DNA of 20,176 nt from M55B144 sp964550615. GTDB lineage: Bacteria > Bipolaricaulota > Bipolaricaulia > UBA7950 > UBA9294. The notes beneath the pieces were generated by a model that saw nothing but the letters and a program-made list of their open reading frames with translations, did not search any database and was not told the origin of the DNA. The position numbers and the translations under genes were made by a program. Numbering within the stretch: position 1 is the stretch's first letter; each line of letters starts with the position of its first letter. The DNA lies in assembly GCA_964550615.1 (NCBI GenBank), contig CAZKAB010000032.1, forward strand, positions 1 to 20,176, given 5' to 3'. Shown one piece after another: positions 1 to 6,921 of this stretch.

Positions 1-883
1 CGCTGCGATCTGCCAACATGTCTGCCGGATAGTTCATCGAATAGCCGTCCGAGGAGGTAACGCGAATGGTCGAATCCGCCGGCACATTGCCCATGAATGT
101 CGTCAGCGGCGCGCCAGTGTAGGTGGCAGTGTAGTCGACGCCGGCCGAATTGGTGAACGTTCCTTGCGCGGTGACCACATCGAGCGACTCCAGATCGGAG
201 AGGGTGTACGTGCTCGTCGAGTCGCCCTTGACCACGGTGAGAAGGACACCGACGGGCGCCGCAGTCGCGTCTGCCGACGTTTCCGACGTGCCGGATGACG
301 TATCGCCTGACGGCAGCGAAATTGGTTTCCCGTCGTAGTTCACGACAAGGTAGGTGACTCCCTTCACCAGCATCCCCGTTGTGGACGGCTTGTCACCGTA
401 GTAATGCGAGAGATCGGGTCCGAAGGCAGCAAGCATGTCATCATCGCTAAACCGTTGATCCGTGGGAAGGAAGACCAGCACCGGCGCATCCGGACTCGCC
501 GTCCCATCCTCTGCGGTGGCGAGTATCACATCTCCCGCAGCGGTATCGCCATAGACGACCGCTCGCGGCAAGACCTTGTACCACCCGTCTGCGGAGACAA
601 CGGCGAGCGTGTCCGTTTCCGCCAGACCGCCGAATTCATCTACAATTACGCGCAGCGGTATCCCCGTGTAGCTGTGCGCATCTTTCCAATTCTCGTTATC
701 TTCACTCATCACCGGTCCCTGATATGCGACGGTTCCGGTGAGCGTTTCATAACCAGAAAGGCTTACAGGAACGGCCTTACCACCGCTAATGAAATAGATA
801 GTTGACGTTGTCTGTGCCCAGCCCACCAAGCCGGCTACCGCTATCGCTGCTACGGCAGCCGCAACGAAGAGTCCTTTACGCAT
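1..883 (-). CDS. Exported protein with two sulfite-oxidase-like (molybdopterin-binding-type) domains, 3' end beyond window
   Basis: The reading frame runs leftward from an ATG at 883-881 and stays open to the window edge, giving 294 codons with no stop. A good ribosome site (AGGGAGG) lies about 4 bases before the ATG. Residues 1-23 form a signal peptide: MRKG, a long Ala/Val/Leu core, then GWAQ. The mature part contains two related segments. One has HSYTGIPLRVIVDEFG followed by VSADGWYKVLP (about residues 70-108). The other has ATYTGAPLTTF followed by VTSSDGYSMNYP (about 258-289). The TYTGxPL and SxDGY/W signatures match the fold of the molybdopterin-binding domain of sulfite oxidase-type enzymes, seen also in exported proteins that hold no cofactor. 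No cofactor-binding Cys is visible in the part present. The start lies 9 bp after the stop of an XRE-TOBE regulator, so the two are probably co-transcribed. The domain assignment is by pattern recognition; the function is unknown. Confidence 0.7.
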   Translation of the reverse strand, partial: MRKGLFVAAAVAAIAVAGLVGWAQTTSTIYFISGGKAVPVSLSGYETLTGTVAYQGPVMSEDNENWKDAHSYTGIPLRVIVDEFGGLAETDTLAVVSADGWYKVLPRAVVYGDTAAGDVILATAEDGTASPDAPVLVFLPTDQRFSDDDMLAAFGPDLSHYYGDKPSTTGMLVKGVTYLVVNYDGKPISLPSGDTSSGTSETSADATAAPVGVLLTVVKGDSTSTYTLSDLESLDVVTAQGTFTNSAGVDYTATYTGAPLTTFMGNVPADSTIRVTSSDGYSMNYPADMLADRS

Positions 884-892
884 CGTGCCTCC

Positions 893-1582
893 CTAAAGGA
901 ATGGTTTAGTTCTAATCGCAGTCGATTGCACCGCTGCGAAGATCTTGTCTCCCTCCGACAGCTTCAATCGGGCGACGGTACGAGCTGCATGGAGCGAATT
1001 GATTTCAAATCCGTCTCCGATGAGTACGATGTTTGTAACCTGCCCGAGCCGACGGATCTTCTTTATCCGCACAGAAAGTGCGTTCTCGCCAACACAAGCA
1101 TCGATCGCCAGCTGTTCTCGGAATACGAGAACCGCCTCCGGCGGGATGGTGATCAGAAGCTCATCTGAAGTGTCGAACGCGAAGACGGCGAGCTTCGCTC
1201 CACCCAGCGCAACTGTGCAACGGGCACCGTCTCGATCGATTACGCGCACGTGGTACGTGTTCTTTTCGAGGAGTGGAGATCGCCCGGGCGCGTAGCTTGA
1301 TCGACCCTTCTTCCGGCCTCCCACCTGGAGGCGTTCCGACCAGAACAGATGCTCCATCACTTCGCGCGGCGTTCCCGCCGCCACCAAGAGGTCGACCATG
1401 TCCAAGTCGAGCGCCTGCGCCAATGTGCGCACATCGCTCAGTCCGGGAGCCGGGCGAACGCCATGTTCGATCTTCGCCAGCCGGCTGTAATCGATCCGCA
1501 CGCGCACGGCAAGCTGGCGCAGGCTGTAGCCTTTCTCCTCTCGCCCCTTTCGAATGAGATCGCCAAATAGAACCTTAGTCAC
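893..1582 (-). CDS. XRE-family transcriptional regulator fused to two TOBE (molybdate/tungstate-binding-like) domains
   Basis: The protein has 229 residues. Residues about 6-62 are a lambda-repressor-type HTH (SLRQLAVRVRIDYSRLAKIEHG, an unusually clear XRE core). Residues about 106-158 (TYHVRVIDRDGARCTVALGG ... IPPEAVLVFREQ) resemble the TOBE domain of ModC-type ATPases. Residues about 163-226 resemble a Mop/TOBE domain: NALSVRIKKIRRLG, then SEGDKIFAAVQSTAIR at the end. TOBE pairs bind molybdate or tungstate, so I infer an oxyanion-responsive repressor. I chose the GTG at 1582 over an ATG at 1612. The upstream ATG lies inside a palindrome and a likely promoter, and the HTH begins right after the GTG. 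No ribosome site precedes the GTG, and the predicted transcript start is 2-3 bases away, so the mRNA may be leaderless. The gene precedes and is probably co-transcribed with the sulfite-oxidase-like exported protein. Confidence 0.75.
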   Translation of the reverse strand: MTKVLFGDLIRKGREEKGYSLRQLAVRVRIDYSRLAKIEHGVRPAPGLSDVRTLAQALDLDMVDLLVAAGTPREVMEHLFWSERLQVGGRKKGRSSYAPGRSPLLEKNTYHVRVIDRDGARCTVALGGAKLAVFAFDTSDELLITIPPEAVLVFREQLAIDACVGENALSVRIKKIRRLGQVTNIVLIGDGFEINSLHAARTVARLKLSEGDKIFAAVQSTAIRTKPFL

Positions 1583-1590
1583 GATTGAGA

Positions 1591-1622
1591 AGCCTATCCG
1601 AGTTGTTGACAAATGTCAACAA
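1591..1622 (-). promoter_or_regulatory. Promoter with 20-bp palindromic operator for the XRE-TOBE gene
   Basis: A perfect inverted repeat with 9-bp arms (TTGTTGACA and TGTCAACAA, 2-bp centre) spans 1603-1622. Read leftward, its first arm holds a perfect -35 box TTGACA (1619-1614). A 17-bp spacer leads to a weak -10 box TAGGCT (1596-1591). The palindrome covers the -35 box and spacer, the normal place for a repressor, so autoregulation by the adjacent XRE protein is likely. The repeat is seen directly; the promoter call is inference. Confidence 0.55.
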
Positions 1623-1727
1623 ATAGATAAATCAGTCTCCCACATGTCCAATTCCACACGGTCGGTGAAAGCGGCTTCAGGTATGCACAATGTCCCGGTT
1701 TTCCGAATAGATCAGATAGTCGCGCGG

Positions 1728-2540
1728 CTATCCCAGCGCGACGTCGAGGACCATCATGACAGCGAAACCGAGCATGCCGCCGAACGTTGCAATGTGCGTG
1801 TTCTGCTCACGCTGCGATTCGGGAATCAACTCTTCGATGACCACGTAGATCATCGCGCCGGCCGCGAACGCCAGCGCATACGGGAGCAGCGGGCGGGCAA
1901 GGATCACGGCCGCGGCACCAAGCACACCAGCCATAGGCTCGACGACTCCCGACATCTGTCCGTACCAGAAACTCTTCAATCGGCCCATTCCCTCCCGACG
2001 AAGGGGTACCGATACCGCTGCCCCTTCCGGGAAGTTCTGAATTCCAATTCCAATCGCGAGCGCCACCGCACCAGCGAGCGTTGCACCCGGAAACCCGGCT
2101 CCCAGCGCACCAAAAGCGACACCGACAGCCAATCCTTCCGGAATGTTGTGGAGCGTGATCGCGAGCACGAGCAAGATGCTACGTCGCCAGTGGGTCTTCA
2201 CTCCTTCGGCCTCTTCAAGCGGAAACCCGATATGCAAGTGCGGAAGCACACGATCGACGATCCAGAGAAACACGCCTCCAGTGAGGAACCCGATAACAGG
2301 AGGAAGGAAGATGGGAAGACCCGATTCACGGGAGAGTTCAACCGCTGGAGCAAGGAGCGACCAGAAGCTCGCGGCGATCATGACGCCGGCGGCGAATCCG
2401 AGCATGCCGTCGAGCAGTCTGCGATCGATCTCTTTGAAGAAGAAGACAACAGCAGCGCCAAGCGCTGTTATGAACCACGTGAACAGGGTCGCGACGAGCG
2501 CTTGCAACACGGGTGGAAGAACCGAGATCCATACCAACAT
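1728..2540 (-). CDS. ZIP-family metal ion transporter, GufA type
   Basis: This 270-residue integral membrane protein has about eight hydrophobic segments, the normal ZIP size and topology. TM4 carries HNIPEGLAVG (residues 131-140) and TM5 carries the related QNFPEGAAVS (168-177). These supply the His, Asn and Glu ligands of the two-metal site in the ZIP fold. YGQMSGVVEPMAGVLGA and IEELIPE further on are typical of the GufA branch, which takes up zinc and sometimes other divalent metals into the cytoplasm. The substrate cannot be read from sequence. The ATG at 2540 has a GAGGAG ribosome site 7 bases upstream. The gene is divergent from the XRE-cupin regulator and lies 145 bp upstream of the XRE-TOBE gene, which seems to have its own promoter. 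No terminator is evident after it. Confidence 0.92.
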   Translation of the reverse strand: MLVWISVLPPVLQALVATLFTWFITALGAAVVFFFKEIDRRLLDGMLGFAAGVMIAASFWSLLAPAVELSRESGLPIFLPPVIGFLTGGVFLWIVDRVLPHLHIGFPLEEAEGVKTHWRRSILLVLAITLHNIPEGLAVGVAFGALGAGFPGATLAGAVALAIGIGIQNFPEGAAVSVPLRREGMGRLKSFWYGQMSGVVEPMAGVLGAAAVILARPLLPYALAFAAGAMIYVVIEELIPESQREQNTHIATFGGMLGFAVMMVLDVALG

Positions 2541-2563
2541 CGCTCACTCCTCTGAACAATGTT

Positions 2564-2615
2564 CGTTTCCGTAGGTCAACAGAATAGCGGAAACGGCACC
2601 GATGTCGAAACATCG
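2564..2615 (-). promoter_or_regulatory. Possible promoter and inverted repeats upstream of the ZIP gene
   Basis: Read leftward there is a possible -35 TCGACA (2608-2603), a 16-bp spacer and a -10 TATTCT (2586-2581). Two perfect inverted repeats overlap it. One is CGTTTCCG at 2564-2571 paired with CGGAAACG at 2588-2595. The other is CGATGT at 2600-2605 paired with ACATCG at 2610-2615 around a CGAA centre. They could be operators for a metal-responsive repressor. The repeats are real; the roles are inferred. Confidence 0.35.
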
Positions 2616-2772
2616 TCCGGCGATTGTTGACTCGCGCTCATTCCGGACCTTCTGTGCCAGTATCTCAAGATATTGACGGTCTCCTCAATACAGACGGCCG
2701 GCGAAAAAAGACGACAACAACGACTTCGTGCGGTCCTTTCCAGAAGCTTATTCCGTACTCGGGTGGAACGGT

Positions 2773-2803
2773 TTGCGGCCCGTCCGAGTTAATCTATACT
2801 GAA
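2773..2803 (+). promoter_or_regulatory. Promoter of the XRE-cupin gene with overlapping operator-like site
   Basis: A -10 box TATACT (2795-2800) follows a weak -35 TTGCGG (2773-2778) with a 16-bp spacer. The predicted transcript start falls at or next to the ATG at 2808, and there is no ribosome site, so the mRNA is probably leaderless. The 15 bp at 2789-2803 (TTAATCTATACTGAA) overlap the -10 box and resemble two sites at the activase gene, 6705-6719 and 6816-6832, suggesting autoregulation. Confidence 0.5.
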
Positions 2804-2807
2804 TGCT

Positions 2808-3401
2808 ATGGAAAAGATTGGTGCGGCACTTCGGAATTTGCGGCTCGAACGAGGACTGACGCTAAGAGAATTGGCGACGGCCTGCGCCCTTTCCACAAGC
2901 TTTCTGTCACAGTCCGAGCGAGGGCTGTGCTCAATATCGATCCCGACGCTGGAACGGATCTGCGCCTCGCTCGGCGTCACGCTAGCTGAGTTCTTCAAGA
3001 TGATTGAACCGACGTCATCGTTGACGGAACCCACTCCTAGGGTGCTGCATGCAGCGGACCAGAAGGCCATCAGCCTTTCCGACGCTTCGATCAAGTACCG
3101 CTTTCTCAGCCGAGATTTTCCCGGGCGGCTATTCGAAGTCGTGATCGGCGAAATCCCCACCGGTTATGTCTATCCTCCCGCAGCGCACGACGGAGAGGAG
3201 TTCGGCTATGTGTTGAGCGGCCGCCTCCGCCTTACGCTGGACGGAGAGGAACACATACTCGGACCCGGGGATAGCTACCACTTCGGCCCGCATGCATTAC
3301 ACGGCTACGATGCCGTCGGAGACGAGGATGTGCGTCTGATGTGGGTTCAAACGCTCAAGGATCTCAAGATCCGAAGCGGTACGCCAAAGAGCGCCGCCTA
3401 G
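2808..3401 (+). CDS. XRE-family transcriptional regulator with C-terminal cupin domain
   Basis: The protein has 197 residues, the usual length for the XRE-cupin (PuuR-like) family. Residues 3-62 are an HTH (GLTLRELATACALSTSFLSQSERG). Residues about 108-185 are a small cupin barrel. It has H127-D-G-E-E-FGYVLSGRLRLTLDGEE, then LGPGDSYHFGPHALHGY with H165, the expected metal or ligand-binding positions. Such proteins usually sense a small metabolite linked to the neighbouring enzyme. The stop is only 14 bp from the convergent stop of the glycyl radical enzyme. Together with shared operator-like sites, this makes that enzyme the likely target. The ATG start lies just after a TATACT -10 box without a ribosome site. 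The effector is unknown. Confidence 0.88.
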   Translation: MEKIGAALRNLRLERGLTLRELATACALSTSFLSQSERGLCSISIPTLERICASLGVTLAEFFKMIEPTSSLTEPTPRVLHAADQKAISLSDASIKYRFLSRDFPGRLFEVVIGEIPTGYVYPPAAHDGEEFGYVLSGRLRLTLDGEEHILGPGDSYHFGPHALHGYDAVGDEDVRLMWVQTLKDLKIRSGTPKSAA

Positions 3402-3415
3402 CGCCTCTGAAGCGG

Positions 3416-5779
3416 CTAGAACCCGTCATGCGCGGTACGCGCGATGATCTCGTCCTGGAGTTCGCGGCCAAGGCTTGTGAAGTAGTCGCTATAGCCGGCA
3501 ACGCGCACGATCAGATCGCGGTGTTTCTCAGGATGCCGTTGCGCTTCACGCAGCGTGGCTGAACCGACGACATTGAACTGCACGTGGTGTCCATCGAGAC
3601 GGAAGTACGCGCGCACGAGATGCCCGATCTTCGCAAGCTCCGCATCGCCGCGGAGGACGTCCGGCAGGAACCGTTGATTGAGAAGCGTCCCTCCGGTACG
3701 CACGTGATCGATCTTGCCCGCCGACTTGAACACCGCCGTCGGCCCGTGCTTGTCTGCGCCCTGAGTCGGCGAGATTCCATCGGAAACCGGCGTTCCGGCA
3801 AGCCGGCCATCGGCGGTCGCGCCGACCATTTGTCCAAAGAACACGTGCACCGTCGTCGGCAGCAGATTGACACGGTAGGTCCCGCCCTTTGTGTTCGGGC
3901 GCCCGTCGATAGCGTCGTAGTAGGCACCGAACAGTCGCTGCGCAATTCCGTCCGCTCGCTCGTCATCGTTTCCGTACTTCGGCGCATCGAGCAGTAGCCG
4001 TCGAATGCCTTCGTTGACCGCAGAACCTGCATCGAGCGCCGCAATAAGCTCGGCCATCGTGAGCACCTGTTTCTCGAAGACGATCTCGTTAATCGCGGCC
4101 AGGGAGTCGGTCGTGGTTCCGAGGCCGACACCTTGAATGTACGTAGTCGGATACCGAGGTCCGGGGCCGTTGTAGTCCTCGCCTCGGTCAATGCAGTCGT
4201 CTACAAGCGCGGAGAGGAATGGGGCCGGCATCTGTTCGGAGAAAAGCTTCTCGATCTTGTCGTTTGCCTCGATTTTCAGGTCGACGAAGTGGCGGAGCTG
4301 TTCCTCGTATGCTCTGAACAGGTCATCGAACGTCCCGAACTGTCGCGAATCACCGGTCGCCGGACCGAGACGTTTGCCTGAGCGCGGATCAACGCCGTTG
4401 TGCAGAGCGAGCTCGAGGATTTTCGGCCAGTTCATGTAACCGGTAAGAACGCAGCTCTCTTTTCCGAATGCGCTGATCGTTACGCACCCGCTCGGGCCGC
4501 CGCAGCGCGCGTCTTCGATCGTCTTCCCGGCCCGCAAGAACTCCTGTACGATCGCATCGGTGTTGAAGATCGACGGCTGGCCAAACCCCTGCCGAACGAC
4601 CTCCAGGGCGCGTATGAGGAAGCGGTCCGGGTTCTTCTTCGACAGCTGGATGCACGAGCCGGTGTACGGGAGCCGCATCTCTTCGACAACATCGAGGATG
4701 AGATAGGAAAGATCGTTCACCGCGTCTGCGCCGGACGGGGTAACGCCACCGACGTTGATCAAAGTGAAATCGTTGTATGTCGCGCTCTGCTCTTCGGTAA
4801 CGCCGACCTTAGGCGGCGCAGGCTGGTTGGAGAACTTCACCCAGAAACATTCCAGGAGCTCACGTGCATCGTCGCGCGTGAGCCGCTCCTCCTCGATGTC
4901 GCGGCGATAGAACGGATACAGGTTGACGTCGAGGCGCCCCGGATTGAACGAGTCCCACTCGTTCAGCTCGATGATCACGCCGAGATGGACAAACCAGTAA
5001 GATTGTAGTGCCTCGTGAAACGTGCGCGGAGCACGCGCGGGGACCCAAGAACAGACCTCGGCGATTTTCTCTAGCTCTGTGCGGCGGGCGGCGTCTCGCG
5101 TCTCAGCGGCGAGTTTTCGTGCGCGCTCAGCGTGGCGATTGGCAAACCTGATAACTGCGTTGCAGGCGATAGACATCGCCTTCAGTTCCTCAATCTTCTT
5201 TCCCCGCCTCGGATCGTTGGATCCGGCGACTCGGCGCTTGGATTGTTCTATCCGTTCCAAGAAATCATTTAAGCCGTGCTTGTAGATCTTGTCATCGAGC
5301 ACGGCATGGCCCGGCGCCCGTTGCTCCATGAATTCGGTGAACACGCCGGCATCGAATGCATCGTGCCACTCAGGCGAGAGCATCGCGAAGATCTGGTGAC
5401 GTATACTGCGATCGTCCCAATAGGGGATCACTGTACTCCGATACAAGGATCGAACGTCATCATCGACGGAGAACGGCGTTCGCGCGCGGTCGTTGAGAAT
5501 TCCGAGATCCTGGAGGGAATGACAGCATAGTTCCGGATAGGTGGGTGTTGCTTTCGGCACCGGTCCGCGTTCTCCGACAATTAGCTCGTCGTCGCCGATC
5601 CATATCGTCTGATGATCCAGCAAATAGCCCAGCGCCGTCGCACGCAGCACCGGCGGTGACGAAGCGCTTCTTGCTTCATCACTGATATAGAAACGCGTCA
5701 GCAGTTTCGCTCGCTCGCCGCTTACCGATGGCTCGGTCTCGACGGAGCGCGTTCTCAGGCGTTCGATCCGCTCGTTCAT
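3416..5779 (-). CDS. Glycyl radical enzyme of the pyruvate formate-lyase superfamily, substrate unknown
   Basis: This protein of 787 residues has the size and order of the family: a PFL barrel, then a C-terminal glycyl radical domain. The radical site is RVAGYSDYF with Gly762, followed by LQDEIIARTAH. The catalytic thiyl residue is Cys432 in PSGCVTISAFGKE. GGTLLN and VGATADGRLAGTPVSDGISPTQGAD are typical of the glycerol/choline/hydroxyproline-type branch. In most members of that branch the motif after the Cys is GCVE, where the Glu is a catalytic base. Here it is GCVT. PFL itself has two adjacent Cys, which this lacks. The substrate therefore cannot be named. I chose the ATG at 5779 over a GTG at 5782: the GGAGG ribosome site inside the end of the activase gene is well spaced for it. 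The activase stop is 4 bp upstream, so the two are translated together. The enzyme would be cytoplasmic and inactivated by oxygen. Confidence 0.9.
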   Translation of the reverse strand: MNERIERLRTRSVETEPSVSGERAKLLTRFYISDEARSASSPPVLRATALGYLLDHQTIWIGDDELIVGERGPVPKATPTYPELCCHSLQDLGILNDRARTPFSVDDDVRSLYRSTVIPYWDDRSIRHQIFAMLSPEWHDAFDAGVFTEFMEQRAPGHAVLDDKIYKHGLNDFLERIEQSKRRVAGSNDPRRGKKIEELKAMSIACNAVIRFANRHAERARKLAAETRDAARRTELEKIAEVCSWVPARAPRTFHEALQSYWFVHLGVIIELNEWDSFNPGRLDVNLYPFYRRDIEEERLTRDDARELLECFWVKFSNQPAPPKVGVTEEQSATYNDFTLINVGGVTPSGADAVNDLSYLILDVVEEMRLPYTGSCIQLSKKNPDRFLIRALEVVRQGFGQPSIFNTDAIVQEFLRAGKTIEDARCGGPSGCVTISAFGKESCVLTGYMNWPKILELALHNGVDPRSGKRLGPATGDSRQFGTFDDLFRAYEEQLRHFVDLKIEANDKIEKLFSEQMPAPFLSALVDDCIDRGEDYNGPGPRYPTTYIQGVGLGTTTDSLAAINEIVFEKQVLTMAELIAALDAGSAVNEGIRRLLLDAPKYGNDDERADGIAQRLFGAYYDAIDGRPNTKGGTYRVNLLPTTVHVFFGQMVGATADGRLAGTPVSDGISPTQGADKHGPTAVFKSAGKIDHVRTGGTLLNQRFLPDVLRGDAELAKIGHLVRAYFRLDGHHVQFNVVGSATLREAQRHPEKHRDLIVRVAGYSDYFTSLGRELQDEIIARTAHDGF

Positions 5780-5783
5780 CACT

Positions 5784-6737
5784 TCATCCTCCGATCCTTA
5801 TCGGTATTTCACCAAATGATTTCAGTATTTCAATCGCCTCATCCACGGCAGATTGCGTAGGTGGCTCAACGTCGACTCCAGCGCCGCGCCCCAACTCTTG
5901 GCGCTTACGTTCACCACCGCGGTGGTACGGCAGCAATTGCGCGGCTTCGACGTGCGGAAGCGATGCGATGAAACGTCCCGTATCGATGAGATTCGCTTCA
6001 TCATCGTTGAAGCCGGGAATGAACGGAATTCTTATCCAAATTCGGCTCCCGAGCGAATCGAGCAAGCGGACGTTCTCCAGTATCGTCGCGTTGCTCACCC
6101 CCGTGGCCGCACGGTGACGCACGTCATCAATTACTTTTATGTCATACAAGAATAGATCGGCAACCTCCGATGCAGATCGCAGTACCCTCTCATCGACACA
6201 CCCGCACGTGTCGACCGCAGTGTGGATACGCTTGTCATTGCACGCATGCAGGAGCGCCAGCGCGACGTCCGGTTGCTGCAGCGGTTCACCACCGGAGAGC
6301 GTTACGCCGCCAGCTGATTCGTCGTAGAAAACAGTATCCGCCTCGACTATTGCGAGCAGTCTTTCTACACTCCATTCTTCTCCGGCAATCGCCCGTGTGC
6401 CGGTTGGGCAGGCGCCCACACAGGTACCGCATCCAATACAGACTTCACGATCGGTCGTCACGCTTCCGCCCGTGGAACGAATCGCACCCGCGGGGCAGGT
6501 ATCGACGCATAAGCCACATTCGGTACATCGGTCTTGATCCACCAGCAGCTCCGGATTGGGGGACTGGCTCTCGGGATTGTGGCACCAGAAACAGGAGAGC
6601 GGACAACCTTTGAAGAACACGGTGGTGCGAATCCCGGGTCCATCGTGGATTCCAAACCGCTTGATATCAAAGACAATCCCGCGAGGGAATGTCTTCGTTG
6701 CTCTTTCAGTATTACTGTAACGCATTAGCATTGGCAT
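5784..6737 (-). CDS. Glycyl radical enzyme activating enzyme (radical SAM, two extra 4Fe-4S clusters)
   Basis: This 317-residue protein installs the radical on the glycyl enzyme encoded just downstream, using S-adenosylmethionine and a 4Fe-4S cluster. The radical SAM motif is C45-x3-C49-x2-C52 (GCPLSCFWCHNPES), preceded by the family signature FDIKRFGIHDGPGIRTTVF. A ferredoxin-like insert follows with two cluster motifs: C71, C74, C77, C81 and C100, C103, C106, C110. This insert is typical of activases for the dehydratase, lyase and decarboxylase groups and absent from the PFL activase. GGEP (149-152) helps bind SAM. The ATG at 6737 has an AGGTG ribosome site; in-frame ATGs at 6731 and 6725 are alternatives. 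A promoter lies directly upstream. A palindromic site (6705-6719) falls within codons 7-11. Confidence 0.93.
   Translation of the reverse strand: MPMLMRYSNTERATKTFPRGIVFDIKRFGIHDGPGIRTTVFFKGCPLSCFWCHNPESQSPNPELLVDQDRCTECGLCVDTCPAGAIRSTGGSVTTDREVCIGCGTCVGACPTGTRAIAGEEWSVERLLAIVEADTVFYDESAGGVTLSGGEPLQQPDVALALLHACNDKRIHTAVDTCGCVDERVLRSASEVADLFLYDIKVIDDVRHRAATGVSNATILENVRLLDSLGSRIWIRIPFIPGFNDDEANLIDTGRFIASLPHVEAAQLLPYHRGGERKRQELGRGAGVDVEPPTQSAVDEAIEILKSFGEIPIRIGG
6705..6719. promoter_or_regulatory. Operator-like palindrome inside the start of the activase gene
   Basis: TTCAG-TATTA-CTGTA contains a perfect 11-bp palindrome (CAGTA-T-TACTG). It resembles the site at 6816-6832 and the one over the XRE-cupin promoter at 2789-2803. 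It lies about 37 bp downstream of the predicted transcript start, a place where a bound protein would block transcription. Its role is inferred from the similarity. Confidence 0.4.
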
Positions 6738-6755
6738 GTTTCACCTGGGTACTAC

Positions 6756-6789
6756 AGCATATCATTTCGGCGTTCTCTTGCCAAATGAT
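6756..6789 (-). promoter_or_regulatory. Promoter of the activase / glycyl radical enzyme operon, with inverted repeat
   Basis: Read leftward: -35 TTGGCA (6784-6779, 5 of 6 consensus), a 17-bp spacer, and -10 TATGCT (6761-6756, 4 of 6). The predicted start is near 6749, leaving a short leader with the AGGTG ribosome site. A perfect 7-bp inverted repeat, ATCATTT (6761-6767) with AAATGAT (6783-6789), touches both boxes. Its half-sites are 22 bp apart centre to centre, so it may be a second operator. Confidence 0.55.
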
Positions 6790-6815
6790 CAAAGCTGGCG
6801 GAGTGGCGAGTTGTT

Positions 6816-6832
6816 GTTCAGAAATACTGAAC
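6816..6832. promoter_or_regulatory. Operator-like palindrome upstream of the activase promoter
   Basis: GTTCAG-AAATA-CTGAAC is a perfect inverted repeat with 6-bp arms. It is centred about 75 bp upstream of the predicted activase transcript start and 112 bp from the related site at 6705-6719. Binding by the XRE-cupin regulator is inferred from the similar sequence at that gene's own promoter. Confidence 0.45.
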
Positions 6833-6921
6833 GAGCAATCAAATCAACTACGCACTGCAAGAGTAGCCGTTTCTCTTTCTCGGAAGCAGACGACCATCCC
6901 GCCGGGAAATCCAACCTGCTA

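Noticed and set aside
1554..2555. A 333-codon rightward open frame opposite the ZIP gene
   Set aside because: It is the antisense shadow of the ZIP gene: very rich in Arg, Glu, Asp and His, with no recognisable domain, while the opposite strand gives a clear transporter.
3391..3420. Possible two-way terminator between the convergent XRE-cupin and glycyl radical genes
   Set aside because: Pairing around CTAGC and GCTAG is short and imperfect, with no T run on either strand.
5819..5834. TTCAGTATTTCAA as a further copy of the operator-like site
   Set aside because: The right half lacks CTGWA, and it lies at the end of the activase coding region.
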